From: Ustilago trichophora
Lineage: Eukaryota > Basidiomycota > Ustilaginomycetes > Ustilaginales > Ustilaginaceae
Direction: 5' to 3'
Assembly: GCA_900323505.1 (NCBI GenBank)
Contig: OOIN01000004.1
Span: 806,001-870,000, forward strand
Length of the DNA stretch: 64,000 nt
This document shows positions 10,429 to 19,736 of the stretch, in pieces. The stretch's first letter is position 1. Each line of letters starts with the position of its first letter. The notes beneath the pieces are model-generated. The model was given only the letters and a program-made list of their open reading frames with translations. It was not told the DNA's origin and ran no database searches. Made by a program: the position numbers and the translations under genes.

Positions 10429-10462
10429 GCGGGCAGGCCGTCAACTGAGTGGTGTGGACTCA

Positions 10463-11740
10463 CTAGTTGAGGCTCGACTTGACGGCCTTAGAGCTGGTGT
10501 TGGTGGAGGTGGCGTCGTGGTTGGGCTGTCGGGGACATTCCTTGCCCATGTGCTTGCCGTTGCAGAAACGGCAGATGTGCCGGCGCACACAAGGCCGTTC
10601 GGTGGTGCCAACGCACCTACCATTGTTCCAAGACGTGCAGACCTCAGCGCGACGCGGGTCGTCTTCGCGTGGGCGCTTGGTCGACGTGGATGCTGCCGGC
10701 TTGGACGTCTGCTTGGTGGCAATGCCCAGGAAGTGCGAGTTGTTGAGCTCGCTGTCGTAGTGCGCCCACTCGGCTGCCGACGCTCGTCCCAGACGGGCGG
10801 TGCAGAGGGTGACGATGTAGTCGACGACACGCTCCCACGGGTAGACAGCCTGCTGCTCGGCAACGTGCAGGAAGAAGCGGCCCAGGCCGATTGGCAGGTC
10901 GCGGTCTGGCGAGCTGGCAGCACGCAGCAAGGTGTAGATGAACCAGATCTTCGTAAAGACTTCGAACGTCGGTACAGCTCGAAGGAAGCCCTTGTTTGAG
11001 GTTGACGAGCCGGCCCGCTTGCTGAGTTTGAAGCCGTCGATGAAGACCTCGGAGGCCTCCTCGTCAACTACCGTGCTTGGCCAAGCCGGGTTGGCGAGCT
11101 TTGGGAGTTCGTAGACGGTGATGGTGTTGCTGTGGACCTTGTCAACAAGCTCGGGCGGGATCCAGGTGTAACGGCAGCCGGTCTGGTACTCACCGGGAGG
11201 AGCTGGTAAGGCCGGTTGAGGTAGGACAACGGCCGACGTGCTGGCTGAAGGGGCAGGTACCGAAGGGGTGGAGTGCGACGGCGAGTGGGAAGCTATCTGT
11301 GATGATGAGGCGGCGGCAGCCTGTATGGCGGCCTGCAAGCCCTGAACGGCGTGGTGGAGGTCGTCCTGCAGCAGCTGACGCAGTTCGCTGACACTGTTCT
11401 CGATGGTGTTGACAACAAAGGCTGTCGTCGCGAAAGGAGCCGAGACCGGTGGAGTGACGGGTCGAGGCGGAGCTGGTGTAGAAGGCGCTGCTGATGATGG
11501 TGGTGTCGCAATTCGACACGGGGCCGGCACTGGCGCTGGTGTAGGTGTGGACGGCGCCGGGACTGCTGGTGCTGGAACTAGGGCGGATGGCGTCGATGGT
11601 GGAGCTGACGACGCCGACGGTCGAATGGGTCGGCAGGCAAGGCACGAGCGCACGACTTGAGTGGTGCGAGTGCGGTGGAAGAACTCGTTGAGTGGCTTCA
11701 GCTGATTGCATGTGCGACAAGACTTGAAGCCATCCGACAT
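10463..11740 (-). CDS. Gag-like protein of the Ngaro-type element
   Basis: 425 aa from the ATG of MSDGFKSC. An N-terminal Cys pair module (CRTCNQ...CLACR) suggests a small zinc-binding fold. A long Pro/Ala/Ser-rich linker follows, then a conserved-looking region of about 180 residues (from YQTGCRYTWIPPELVDKV), and a C-terminal Cys/His cluster (CTSWNNGRC ... CRFCNGKHMGKECP) resembling a CCHC/CCCH nucleic-acid-binding knuckle. Location upstream of RT and the zinc knuckle support a nucleocapsid-like role; this is inference, since gag-like ORFs of these elements share little sequence. Confidence 0.75.
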   Translation of the reverse strand: MSDGFKSCRTCNQLKPLNEFFHRTRTTQVVRSCLACRPIRPSASSAPPSTPSALVPAPAVPAPSTPTPAPVPAPCRIATPPSSAAPSTPAPPRPVTPPVSAPFATTAFVVNTIENSVSELRQLLQDDLHHAVQGLQAAIQAAAASSSQIASHSPSHSTPSVPAPSASTSAVVLPQPALPAPPGEYQTGCRYTWIPPELVDKVHSNTITVYELPKLANPAWPSTVVDEEASEVFIDGFKLSKRAGSSTSNKGFLRAVPTFEVFTKIWFIYTLLRAASSPDRDLPIGLGRFFLHVAEQQAVYPWERVVDYIVTLCTARLGRASAAEWAHYDSELNNSHFLGIATKQTSKPAASTSTKRPREDDPRRAEVCTSWNNGRCVGTTERPCVRRHICRFCNGKHMGKECPRQPNHDATSTNTSSKAVKSSLN

Positions 11741-11767
11741 CGTGGTGTTCAGAAGGCTGGCCGACAA

Positions 11768-11946
11768 CGAAAGAGCTGCCGCCAACAAGCGATATGCGCT
11801 GTTGGCTCAAAGAAACAAGATGGTGGAGAAGAGACAGGCTACGTGAGGAGCACAAATGAGATTAGAGAGCGACATGTAGCATGTGAGAGAGGATACGGCC
11901 GATAGGCTCAGCCCAGACGCGCACGCCCTCTATACCACGTGATGCA
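11768..11946 (-). repeat. Ngaro split direct repeat A1 (outer 5' end)
   Basis: 179-bp left terminus of the element (right end on the plus strand). It ends in cacgtgatgca, directly followed by the unique flank ctcctccaca. The gag-like ATG lies 28 bp inside it. Confidence 0.92.
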
Positions 11947-12076
11947 CTCCTCCACAAGCCGTGAATTCGCCGAAAAATTGCCGCACAGCCAACATTCATT
12001 TTGCATTTCGGCGCCTGAATTCTCTCTCTCTCCCTCTCTCTTTCTTCCAACCACAGCACCATCGCCACACTAAAAG
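11947..12076 (+). promoter_or_regulatory. Residual 130-bp promoter/leader of the Maf-family gene
   Basis: Only 130 bp separate the A1 end of the retrotransposon from the Maf-family start codon. The segment holds a CT-rich tract at about 12020-12050, a common feature just upstream of fungal transcription starts. Any upstream promoter elements must lie inside the element or have been displaced by it. Confidence 0.5.
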
Positions 12077-13323
12077 ATGTCGACAACAAGGCCGGATCCA
12101 GTGACATCGTTTGCGCTCAACACGCCGCTATTCAACAAACTCGCTGGAAAGCGAGTTGTTCTGGCTAGCTCGAGCCCTCGACGCAAGGATATTTTGGCTT
12201 CTGTTGTGAGTGACTGACCTTTCTGCCGCGTCGAAGACTGAAGGACAGAGGTATGACAGTGTTGCTCACAGAATCTATCAATCGCTGTCATGGTTTGACA
12301 GGGTTTGATTCCAGAGATTGTACCAAGCACGTTCGAGGAGGACCTGCCGAAAAGCGAGTTCACTGGCGAAGCTGTGTATGAGTACCCCGTTCAGACAGGG
12401 TCAAAGAAGGTGAGTAACAGCCCACCGCTCCCTCATCGAAACGCTTTGCGGCCCTCACGAAGCCTTAACTAGGACATATCTCCCTGTTTCTCTTTTGATG
12501 CGCCCACAACAGGCCCTTGAGGTGTACCAAAGGCTAGTGGTAAGTCAGACCCTTCCTACCAACCACGGGCGTGCTCTGAAAAGGAGCAAACGCGCTGATA
12601 ACCTCATCGTTGCGCTTCATAATAGAAGGAGAACCCAGAGGATCCCCCAGACTTTGTTATCTCCGCCGATACAGTCGTAGTCAAAGATGAGGTGATTATG
12701 GAGAAGCCCACCGACCAGCAAGACAACCTTCGCATGCTCGCTGACCTCAATGGAAACTCTGTAAGTACTGAAGACAACCAGTGTGCGCGGCTGTTTTGCT
12801 CTTTGACAGGAAGTTGGCTGACACTTTACGGCACTTTGCTCTTGATGCAGTGCGAGGTGGTGACGGGCGTCACTGTTATCTGGCCAGTGATTGAGGCGCC
12901 AGGCTTCCAGATCAGGTATGTTGGTCTTGCCTCGCTTGATCAAGAGAGAGTCACCAAATACTGATGTTCATTGTGTGCTCGATAACTACAGGTCATTGTG
13001 CGAGCGAACAGTAGTACGATTCGCAGACAATCCCTACTACATGCTAAAAGCCTATGTCGACTCGAAGGAGGGCATCGACCGTGCTGGAGGCTTCGCAATT
13101 CAGGTAAGCATCAAGACTGACCCGTCTGAAAATATAGACTCAATGCTCAAACTTGCCTCTCTCTTCGTGCGGTGGTGCTCAACAGGGCCGTGGTTCGCTG
13201 CTGGTTAGGTGCATCGAGGGCGACTACAACAACGTGGTGGGATTCCCGCTGTACAGTTTCAGCGCCTTCTTGCACGATCTCATTGAGAATGAGGAGCTGG
13301 ACATTGTCGAGGACGATGATTGA
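12077..13323 (+). CDS. Maf/YhdE-family nucleotide pyrophosphatase, seven exons
   Basis: Exons 12077-12205, 12302-12409, 12513-12539, 12626-12760, 12851-12915, 12992-13103 and 13186-13323 join to 237 codons plus stop; all six introns are GT-AG. The spliced protein has the Maf signature VLASSSPRRKDIL at residues 28-40, the FVISADTVVV motif with the catalytic Asp, GVTVIW, and the C-terminal GDYNNVVGFPL block. Maf proteins hydrolyse non-canonical or modified nucleoside triphosphates such as dTTP/UTP analogues. Exon 3 is only 27 nt. Such high intron density is unusual beside the mostly intronless neighbours. The retrotransposon ends 130 bp upstream. Confidence 0.93.
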
Positions 13324-13689
13324 GAGCAAGGCATTCCTCAGATCCGGCATCTCTTGGAAATGCAATTGCACCTTGCCTGTAGAAATTCAGCGAGACTGTC
13401 TTCCTTCCTTTTTGCTTGCGACCCAACCGGCCATGAATCTATCATCTCTGCATCGAGTGCCTGTGTATTCCGCTTGTTCCGCTGTTGCTCTTCAAAATGC
13501 TAATGAGAAAGGATCTTGTCCCATCGCCCTTGAATAGAAGGCATCAATCTAGCGCGCATCGAGGATCAATTATGACGGAAAGTTGCGAATTGTATTGGCG
13601 AGTTGATGCGAAAGGTGGGCTAGTCACATGTGTCTACGCTGATAAGAAATCGCATGATATTTGGGGTCGGTGCACTTGGAAGTGCGGAT

Positions 13690-14219
13690 TCAAGACTGGC
13701 GCTTCTTGCCCTATATTGTGTACGGTCCAAGCAGATCGCAGGTGGTCGGATGAAAGTCGCAGGTGAAGAAACAAGTGCAAAGGCAAGTGAGGTGATGTTA
13801 AGTCTCGGCGCTGCTGCTGCTGAACAAGAGCCGGATTCTGGATGATGATACTTACGACAGCCATGTTGTAGAAGCCGACGGTGGTGCCGTACATGCCGAC
13901 ACCGAAGAGGGTCATGAAGAGACCCATGTAGAGTCTGGAGCGGGGAAGGCGCTGGAAGACGGGGCGGGTGTCAGCCTGGAGGGCGCGCTGGCGCTCGGGC
14001 ACGGTGTTCCTACACGTAGATGAAGATACACAAAATCAAAATCAAAATGATTGTCAGTCTCTTCTTCTCCTCGATTCCGTGTCTTTGTCGGTTGATGGGA
14101 GTATGCAGCTCTGCGAAATTCCTCGTCGAACTACGAGTCGGAAAGCTGTGCGAGAGGGATCGGTGCTGCAAAGAGAATGCGAGGCTAGATGCTCACTTTC
14201 GGTAAACGAGGGCGTCCAT
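13690..14219 (-). CDS. COX7: Cytochrome c oxidase subunit VIIa-type protein (COX7-like), three exons
   Basis: Exons on the minus strand 14219-14197, 14009-13856 and 13710-13690 give a 65-residue protein. It starts MDALVYRKNTVPERQRAL, has the segment RLPRSRLYMGLFMTLFG leading into one transmembrane helix (about residues 32-55), and ends AVGKKRQS. All splice sites are GT-AG, and the last exon adds only six residues before TGA. Small size, a basic N-terminus, a single helix and the PRSRLY motif match nuclear-encoded subunit VIIa (yeast Cox7) of the inner mitochondrial membrane. The paralogue name is inferred from this pattern. It is divergent from VAC8. Confidence 0.82.
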
Positions 14220-14960
14220 TGTGTGATGATGTATGAGAGATGTGATGGTGATAACAACGATGGTGGGGTAGGAAATGATGTCTGATGGTGACCAAGTCCG
14301 AAACTCGAATCGCAATTCACAAATCGCAAACTGACTGATTCGCTTCCGAACTCACCGCCCCGCGTCCTCAGAGAGAGGGTCGAGCCGGAAGAAGTACTCT
14401 CGCAAAACCAAATTTCTCAGCTAAATTCTCGCGCGCCCTGTGTCACCCGTGCGACAAGATTGATTTCTTTTTGACAATGCGGTGTGAGTTTATCGAATGA
14501 AACACTTCAGCTATTGCAATCTTTGGTATTGTGATGATGACCGTGATGTAACACACTAGACAATAGCATCTGAAATGAGATGTTGTTGCCATGGATCTCG
14601 TTTGACAGAGCAGGACACACATCGATGCTTTGATTACCTTGGAAGCTCCCTTGATCCCCACCAGTTGAGTGCTGTCAGCGGTAGCTTGATATCATCGAGT
14701 TGAGCGGCTGTTCGAGGTCAGGGGTTGGTGTTGCAGCGGCATGCCTAAGCTCCAAGTACATTCGATTTCTTATAGGCAGAATTCATTCGAAGTTGAACAT
14801 TTCAAGCACCGAAAGCTGGAGAGAAGTTGAAATTGAATTTAGCACCCAATCTCGAATACAAGAGGATCGACAGAATCACAAAGTTGGTGGAGGGGCAGCC
14901 CAAGAGGGTTTTGGCTAGCTGCAAGCAATTTGTATTCGAACTCGGAGAAAGGGAAAGAGC

Positions 14961-14977
14961 TACAGTACAGTACAGTA
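14961..14977. repeat. (TACAG)n pentamer array
   Basis: tacagtacagtacagta, three tandem units. It is the reverse complement of the array 180 bp downstream, so the two could pair as stem arms. Confidence 0.9.
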
Positions 14978-15155
14978 GGATGCTGTGAGCGCGTTCCCCA
15001 GGCCCCCTTTTTTTTTGCATCTGGAATGGCCGTGCCCAGACCAGCTGATTACTGTTGGTCTTTGACCACCTTGAGTGCAAGTGTGCGCGCGCTGGCTTTT
15101 TCCAGTCAAAAAGCTGTGGATTGATCGCTTGCTGCGTTTGGTGGTGCTGCGCGCT

Positions 15156-15188
15156 CTGTACTGTACTGTACTGTACTGTACAGTACTG
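15156..15188. repeat. (CTGTA)5 pentamer array
   Basis: Five tandem CTGTA units (15156-15180) followed by cagtactg, the longest copy of a short tandem repeat found in several spacers of this window. Confidence 0.9.
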
Positions 15189-15737
15189 AACGTAACTCCA
15201 CCTCGCCGCCTCATTCACCCTCAGCCAAGTTGCAACCAACTCTTGCAACGCTCGCAAAAGACGCGCTCGACATCCTTGCTTGCTTGCCATCGACGCTGCT
15301 TGCTCACCATCTCGTTCATCGCCTCTTGCTCTCTGCACCGTCATCTCGCGGCCTGGACCTGATCGATCGCATCTACGCACCTAACACCTTCATCCATACT
15401 CGCTTCGAATCCACTGCCAACAGCTTTGGCTCAGTCATCCCCTCGACGCAAACTCATCGTTAATATTCTTCTTTCGAGCACAAACCTTAGCTTTGACCCA
15501 CTCGCAACTGGATTCATCGGCCTCCTACCGCACCACGATCCCAAAGTATCCCATCGGATCATCTGGCCTGTTCTAGCTTCCAACAAGACGCCCGCGGCTC
15601 GCTCATCACAGTCACACATCTACGGCAGCTCGGGCCTCTACTTCTGCCTCTTCAGCTTCACTCTGCGGCATCCATCAGCAGTTGGGCAAGCATCGAAACA
15701 GCACATTTCGTGACAGAGGCATATCTCAAACAAAGCC

Positions 15738-17627
15738 ATGGGTAACATCTGTAGTTGCTGCGGATGTGGCTCCTCTAGAAACGCCAACTACGAGCCTCTT
15801 TTGCTCGACAATGAGCGAGATGCTGTAGCGGATCTGCTCCAATATCTCGAAAGTGAGTCGATACCACCTCTATGCACCATTCCTTTAAATAGCATCACAC
15901 ATCGTACAGCGAGGTGGCGCGAGACACATGCCGCGATGTGGCTGCGACAACAGGCTGGGCTCATTACTGACTTTGTTTCCTTTGTATTTCTTTCTCGTTC
16001 TCAACCGCTCTCTACGACTGGTTCATACCCTCGACTTCTCCTTGTCACGGTCGCAGACCGCTCCGAGACCAACTTCTTCACCGGCGACCCCTTGCGAGCA
16101 TTATCCACCCTCTCCTTCAGCGACAATGTGGACCTGCAGAGGAGTGCTGCGCTCGCCTTTGCCGAGATCACTGAAAAAGAGGTGCGTGAGGTTGGACGTG
16201 ACACTCTTGAGCCCATCATGTTTTTGCTGCAGAGCCACGACGTCGAAGTCCAACGAGCTGCCAGCGCCGCCCTCGGCAATCTTGCTGTCAACGCCGAAAA
16301 CAAGCTCCTCATCGTCAAGCTCGGCGGTCTCGAACCCCTGATCCGTCAAATGCTCAGCCCCAACGTCGAAGTTCAGTGCAACGCTGTCGGCTGCATCACC
16401 AACCTTGCCACCCACGATGACAACAAGACCAAAATTGCAAAGTCGGGCGCTCTGGTCCCTCTCACCCGCCTCGCTCGTTCCAAAGACATGCGTGTCCAGC
16501 GCAACGCAACCGGTGCTCTGCTCAACATGACACATAGCGACGAGAACCGTCAGCAGCTTGTCAACGCTGGCGCCATCCCCGTCCTCGTTGGCTTGCTTGG
16601 AAGTTCGGACACCGACGTCCAGTACTACTGCACCACCGCCCTCAGCAACATCGCCGTCGACGCCGCCAACCGCAAGAAGCTCGCCCAAACTGAGCCCCGT
16701 CTCGTACAGAACCTTATTGGTCTCATGGAGAGCAGCTCACTCAAGGTCCAGTGCCAATCGGCCCTCGCGCTCCGTAACCTGGCTTCCGATGAGAAGTACC
16801 AGATCGAAATCGTCCGCTCCAACGGTCTGCCTCCTCTGCTGCGATTGCTGCGATCTTCTTTCCTTCCTCTTATTCTTTCAGCAGCTGCTTGTGTACGAAA
16901 CGTTTCGATCCACCCTGCCAACGAATCACCCATCATCGATGCCGGCTTCCTTCACCCGCTTATCGACCTGCTCAGCCACGAGGATAACGAAGAGATCCAG
17001 TGTCACGCCATTTCGACGCTCCGCAACCTTGCTGCCTCGAGCGAGCGCAACAAGACGGCTATCGTCGAAGCGGGCGCTGTGGAGCGCATCAAGGAGCTCG
17101 TACTCAACGTTCCCCTCAGCGTGCAGAGCGAGATGACTGCATGCGCTGCTGTGCTGGCACTTTCGGAGGACCTCAAGCCCCAGCTGCTCGAGATGGGAAT
17201 CTGCGAAGTGCTCATCCCACTCACCGCCTCGCCCTCCGTAGAGGTCCAGGGTAACTCGGCAGCAGCACTCGGCAACCTCTCGTCTAAATCGGACGATTAT
17301 GGACCGTTCAATGCTGTCTGGTCCACCCCCGAGGGCGGATTGCACGGCTACCTCATCCGATTCCTCGAGAGCCAAGACTCTACCTTCCAACACATCGCCG
17401 TATGGACCATCGTCCAGCTTTTGGAGAGTGGTGACGCCCAGCTGGAGGAACACATTAGGAGCTCTGACCAGCTGCTGCCGCTCATCCAGCACCTAGCAAG
17501 TCTCAGTGCCGACCAGAGCGCTGAGGAGGAGAGGACCGAGGGATCCGATGATGGTACCTCAGCAGAGGGTGAGATCAGCTCCCTTGCCAGACGCATTCAG
17601 GAGATGATCCTTGAGCCTCAGCAATGA
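15738..17627 (+). CDS. VAC8: VAC8 vacuolar armadillo-repeat protein
   Basis: Two exons (15738-15852 and 16057-17627) encode 561 aa. The N-terminus [13 protein letters not shown] has Gly2 for myristoylation and several Cys for palmitoylation, the known vacuole-membrane anchor of Vac8. About ten armadillo repeats fill residues 50-500, with very typical stretches such as [17 protein letters not shown] and [17 protein letters not shown]. Yeast Vac8 links vacuoles to myosin through Vac17, to the nucleus through Nvj1, and serves in autophagy through Atg13; partners here are inferred. The intron (GTGAGT ... GCAG) removes a stretch that would otherwise read in frame as 68 aberrant residues before [12 protein letters not shown]. 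The COOH tail after residue 520 is acidic. Confidence 0.96.
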   Translation: MGNICSCCGCGSSRNANYEPLLLDNERDAVADLLQYLESESIPPLCTIPLNSITHRTARWRETHAAMWLRQQAGLITDFVSFVFLSRSQPLSTTGSYPRLLLVTVADRSETNFFTGDPLRALSTLSFSDNVDLQRSAALAFAEITEKEVREVGRDTLEPIMFLLQSHDVEVQRAASAALGNLAVNAENKLLIVKLGGLEPLIRQMLSPNVEVQCNAVGCITNLATHDDNKTKIAKSGALVPLTRLARSKDMRVQRNATGALLNMTHSDENRQQLVNAGAIPVLVGLLGSSDTDVQYYCTTALSNIAVDAANRKKLAQTEPRLVQNLIGLMESSSLKVQCQSALALRNLASDEKYQIEIVRSNGLPPLLRLLRSSFLPLILSAAACVRNVSIHPANESPIIDAGFLHPLIDLLSHEDNEEIQCHAISTLRNLAASSERNKTAIVEAGAVERIKELVLNVPLSVQSEMTACAAVLALSEDLKPQLLEMGICEVLIPLTASPSVEVQGNSAAALGNLSSKSDDYGPFNAVWSTPEGGLHGYLIRFLESQDSTFQHIAVWTIVQLLESGDAQLEEHIRSSDQLLPLIQHLASLSADQSAEEERTEGSDDGTSAEGEISSLARRIQEMILEPQQ

Positions 17628-18389
17628 GCGTCTCTTCTTCGTCAAGCTTTACCGCAACCGCCTTTCAAGTTATCATCGCATACCCCCCGTCTTTGTATCT
17701 TCACCCGTGACACTTTCACTTGCTCTCTACTTCGATCCTGTTTTCGTCACTTTACCCATTTTTATCACGCTCTTCTTCATCCATGCTGTTCCTTGTTCTG
17801 TCCTTTTGAAACCCATGATACGTTCTTTCTGCCTCGTGTCACTTTGAGTGTTTGTGAGCCAACGCGCGAGAAGAGTATGCCTGAATCATGTTCAAAGTTG
17901 GGTGAAAGCAAGGTGGGGGGGTTATTTATTTTTTTGTTTGCAGTTGAATGAGGATTCCAGGTGCATATGAAGAGAAGTTTATGAGGTTCAAGTTTGGGTG
18001 GTGTTTGTTGAACGATTGGGAAAGTGATGGGGGGAAGCGTGTAGCTTGAAAGGTTCAAAGCTTGGTTGGTGTGATGGTGAAAACTCGGTTGATGATGTGA
18101 GAGAAGGTTATAGTTGAAGATGTCCAAGTCTCGTTTTTTTGGGAGAGGACAAATGGGTTTTTGGCGACATTTGATGAATCATCTTTGATCAAATCTTGGT
18201 CAAGATGAACATGTTCAGTGGTTCTAACATAGCATATGACCAACTCACGCCCAGACTTGGGTATCACAGACCACCACCTCCAACATTCAAAGCAAGGGAT
18301 GTTCGAGGATTAGCATTGAGATCAAGTCTAAACCTAAACCTTCTCCAGTGTTAACCACCAATGAGATGAAGGGATTGGAAAGCGGTGCT
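17628..18389. other. Convergent 3' spacer VAC8/COX13
   Basis: 762 bp with the 3' UTRs of both genes. It has T-rich and G-rich strand-asymmetric stretches. I see no gene. Confidence 0.5.
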
Positions 18390-19132
18390 TTAAGGGCTGA
18401 CCGAGTAGTTGATCATGTCGTTGTGGAAGAAGCTCTTGGAGCCGTCACCCCAGGGGAAAGCCTTTCTGCGAATGTTGTTGTACTCGTAGAAAGTGCGCTC
18501 GGGGGGGTTCTCGCCATTCTCGTGGTACTCGTGCACCATGTGGTCGTAATGGTGCTTCTCGATACCGTAGATGTAGACGCCGAGAACGATGGAGCCGGGA
18601 ATGCAGACGTAGAGCGAAACCTTGCGCCACAGGTCGGCAGACTCTATAATGCAGCGATTGAAGTTGGTTCAAGAAAGGAGAAAGGGGAAAGCATTTTAGC
18701 TGGGGTCAGTGTTCTGTTGTCCGGATATGTGCTGTAGTTTTTTGGAATATAATCGCAACCAATGATGTAGTCCCTCTGTCTCTTTTGATGCTGCAATGAG
18801 ACGATGATCCTCTTCGTGTCCTTTTTGCCAAGACGTTGCAACGATCCAAAGTGCGCCCATTGCAGCCTACCCTTTGCAGCCTTGTCAACGAGCTACTATC
18901 TGTTCCAACCTCCTCTTAGCCCTGCCAATAGAATTCTGCGTCCTGTTCTATGAAGTTTGAAGCGACGTGACTACTTACTGCCAGCGTGCTCCTTGTGGTG
19001 CATGCGCTCAGCGAGGAATTCGTTCTCGCCGGCGGCAGTTGCCAGGCGGCGGACGGCGCTCTGACCCTGAACACGGGAGACAGCGGAGGTGAGGTTTCGG
19101 CCAAAGAGGCCTGCTGCGAATCGCGATGCCAT
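18390..19132 (-). CDS. COX13: Cytochrome c oxidase subunit VIa (COX13), two exons
   Basis: Exons 19132-18979 and 18643-18390 (minus strand) join to 135 codons plus stop, with a 335-bp GT-AG intron. Residues 1-30 (MASRFAAGLFGRNLTSAVSR) are an Arg-rich mitochondrial presequence without acidic residues. The mature part has KSADLWRKVSLYVCIPG leading into a single transmembrane helix, followed by HMVHEYHENGENPPER and FPWGDGSKSFFHN, the signature end of subunit VIa. It sits in the inner membrane at the dimer interface of complex IV, where the family modulates activity by nucleotide binding. It lies 4 kb from a second COX subunit gene. Confidence 0.95.
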
Positions 19133-19736
19133 CGTTACTGTTGCGAAAAGTGGTGATGATGATATGAGAGAAAGAGCGCAAAGGTTGGGAGATGGTGCCG
19201 ATTTGAGATGGCGTTGGCGGTAAGCGGGGCGCGCGTGGTTCACACGGCCGGTCGAGATGGGCGAAATTCTCGCTTCCGAATTTCACACAGTTGATGCTTC
19301 TGAGAAAGGGCAAAGAGTTCAATTGCCAACTGACTGAAAATGGTTTAGTGGTGAGAGGACGGTGTCCGGCTAATCCCGTACACGTGACCGAGCCAATTTC
19401 TTCTGTCTGTGACAGCCTTGAGTCTAACAATTTCACCTTTTTTACCCACGTTGACCAGCTCAAGGCATTTGATAAGGAAGCTTCACCTCGCATGCAGATA
19501 GGCCAACCTTGAGCTTGTTCACGACGCCGTTCATTCATGTCACATGTGGTAAGAATGCACCTGTTCAACTTGCTTGCTTTGTATCGTGAATGAAATGCAT
19601 CAAGAAGCGCTAAACTGACTCCTGAGGGTCAGGGGATACAGGAGAGGGTATCACGGTACAGACCAGTGACTGACATCGCAAGAGGGCGGGCTTTACAAAA
19701 GAGCCAGCCAAGCAGATTTTTGGAGTAGGTGAGTAT
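19133..19736. promoter_or_regulatory. COX13 promoter and velvet-gene 3' region
   Basis: 604-bp tandem spacer: the COX13 promoter lies near 19133-19400 and the velvet 3' UTR near 19600-19736. I see nothing else. Confidence 0.45.

Larger units (their letters stand above)
6734..11946 (-). mobile_element. Ngaro-type tyrosine-recombinase (DIRS-order) LTR-less retrotransposon
   Basis: A 5,213-bp element read on the minus strand. Order: A1 (11946-11768), gag-like frame, RT-RNase H frame, tyrosine-recombinase frame, B1 (7203-7088), A2 (7087-6909), a 59-bp spacer, B2 (6849-6734). B1 and A2 abut exactly. This A1-ORFs-B1-A2-B2 arrangement of split direct repeats is the signature of Ngaro-like elements, which integrate a circular intermediate by a tyrosine recombinase and make no target-site duplication; none is visible here. 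A1 and A2 differ at only one position I can find (11873 versus 7014) and B1 and B2 look identical, so the insertion is young or recently homogenised. All catalytic motifs look intact. Confidence 0.92.
14220..15737. promoter_or_regulatory. 1.5-kb divergent spacer between COX7-like gene and VAC8
   Basis: Holds both promoters and probably a long VAC8 leader. It contains two copies of a CTGTA/TACAG pentamer array in opposite orientation (14961-14977 and 15156-15188). I see no protein gene that I can support. Confidence 0.5.

Noticed and set aside
10187..10999. 270-codon plus-strand frame inside the retrotransposon
   Set aside because: Antisense to the gag-like and RT frames and Gly/Arg/Val-rich. 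DIRS-order elements can carry antisense ORFs, but nothing here supports one.
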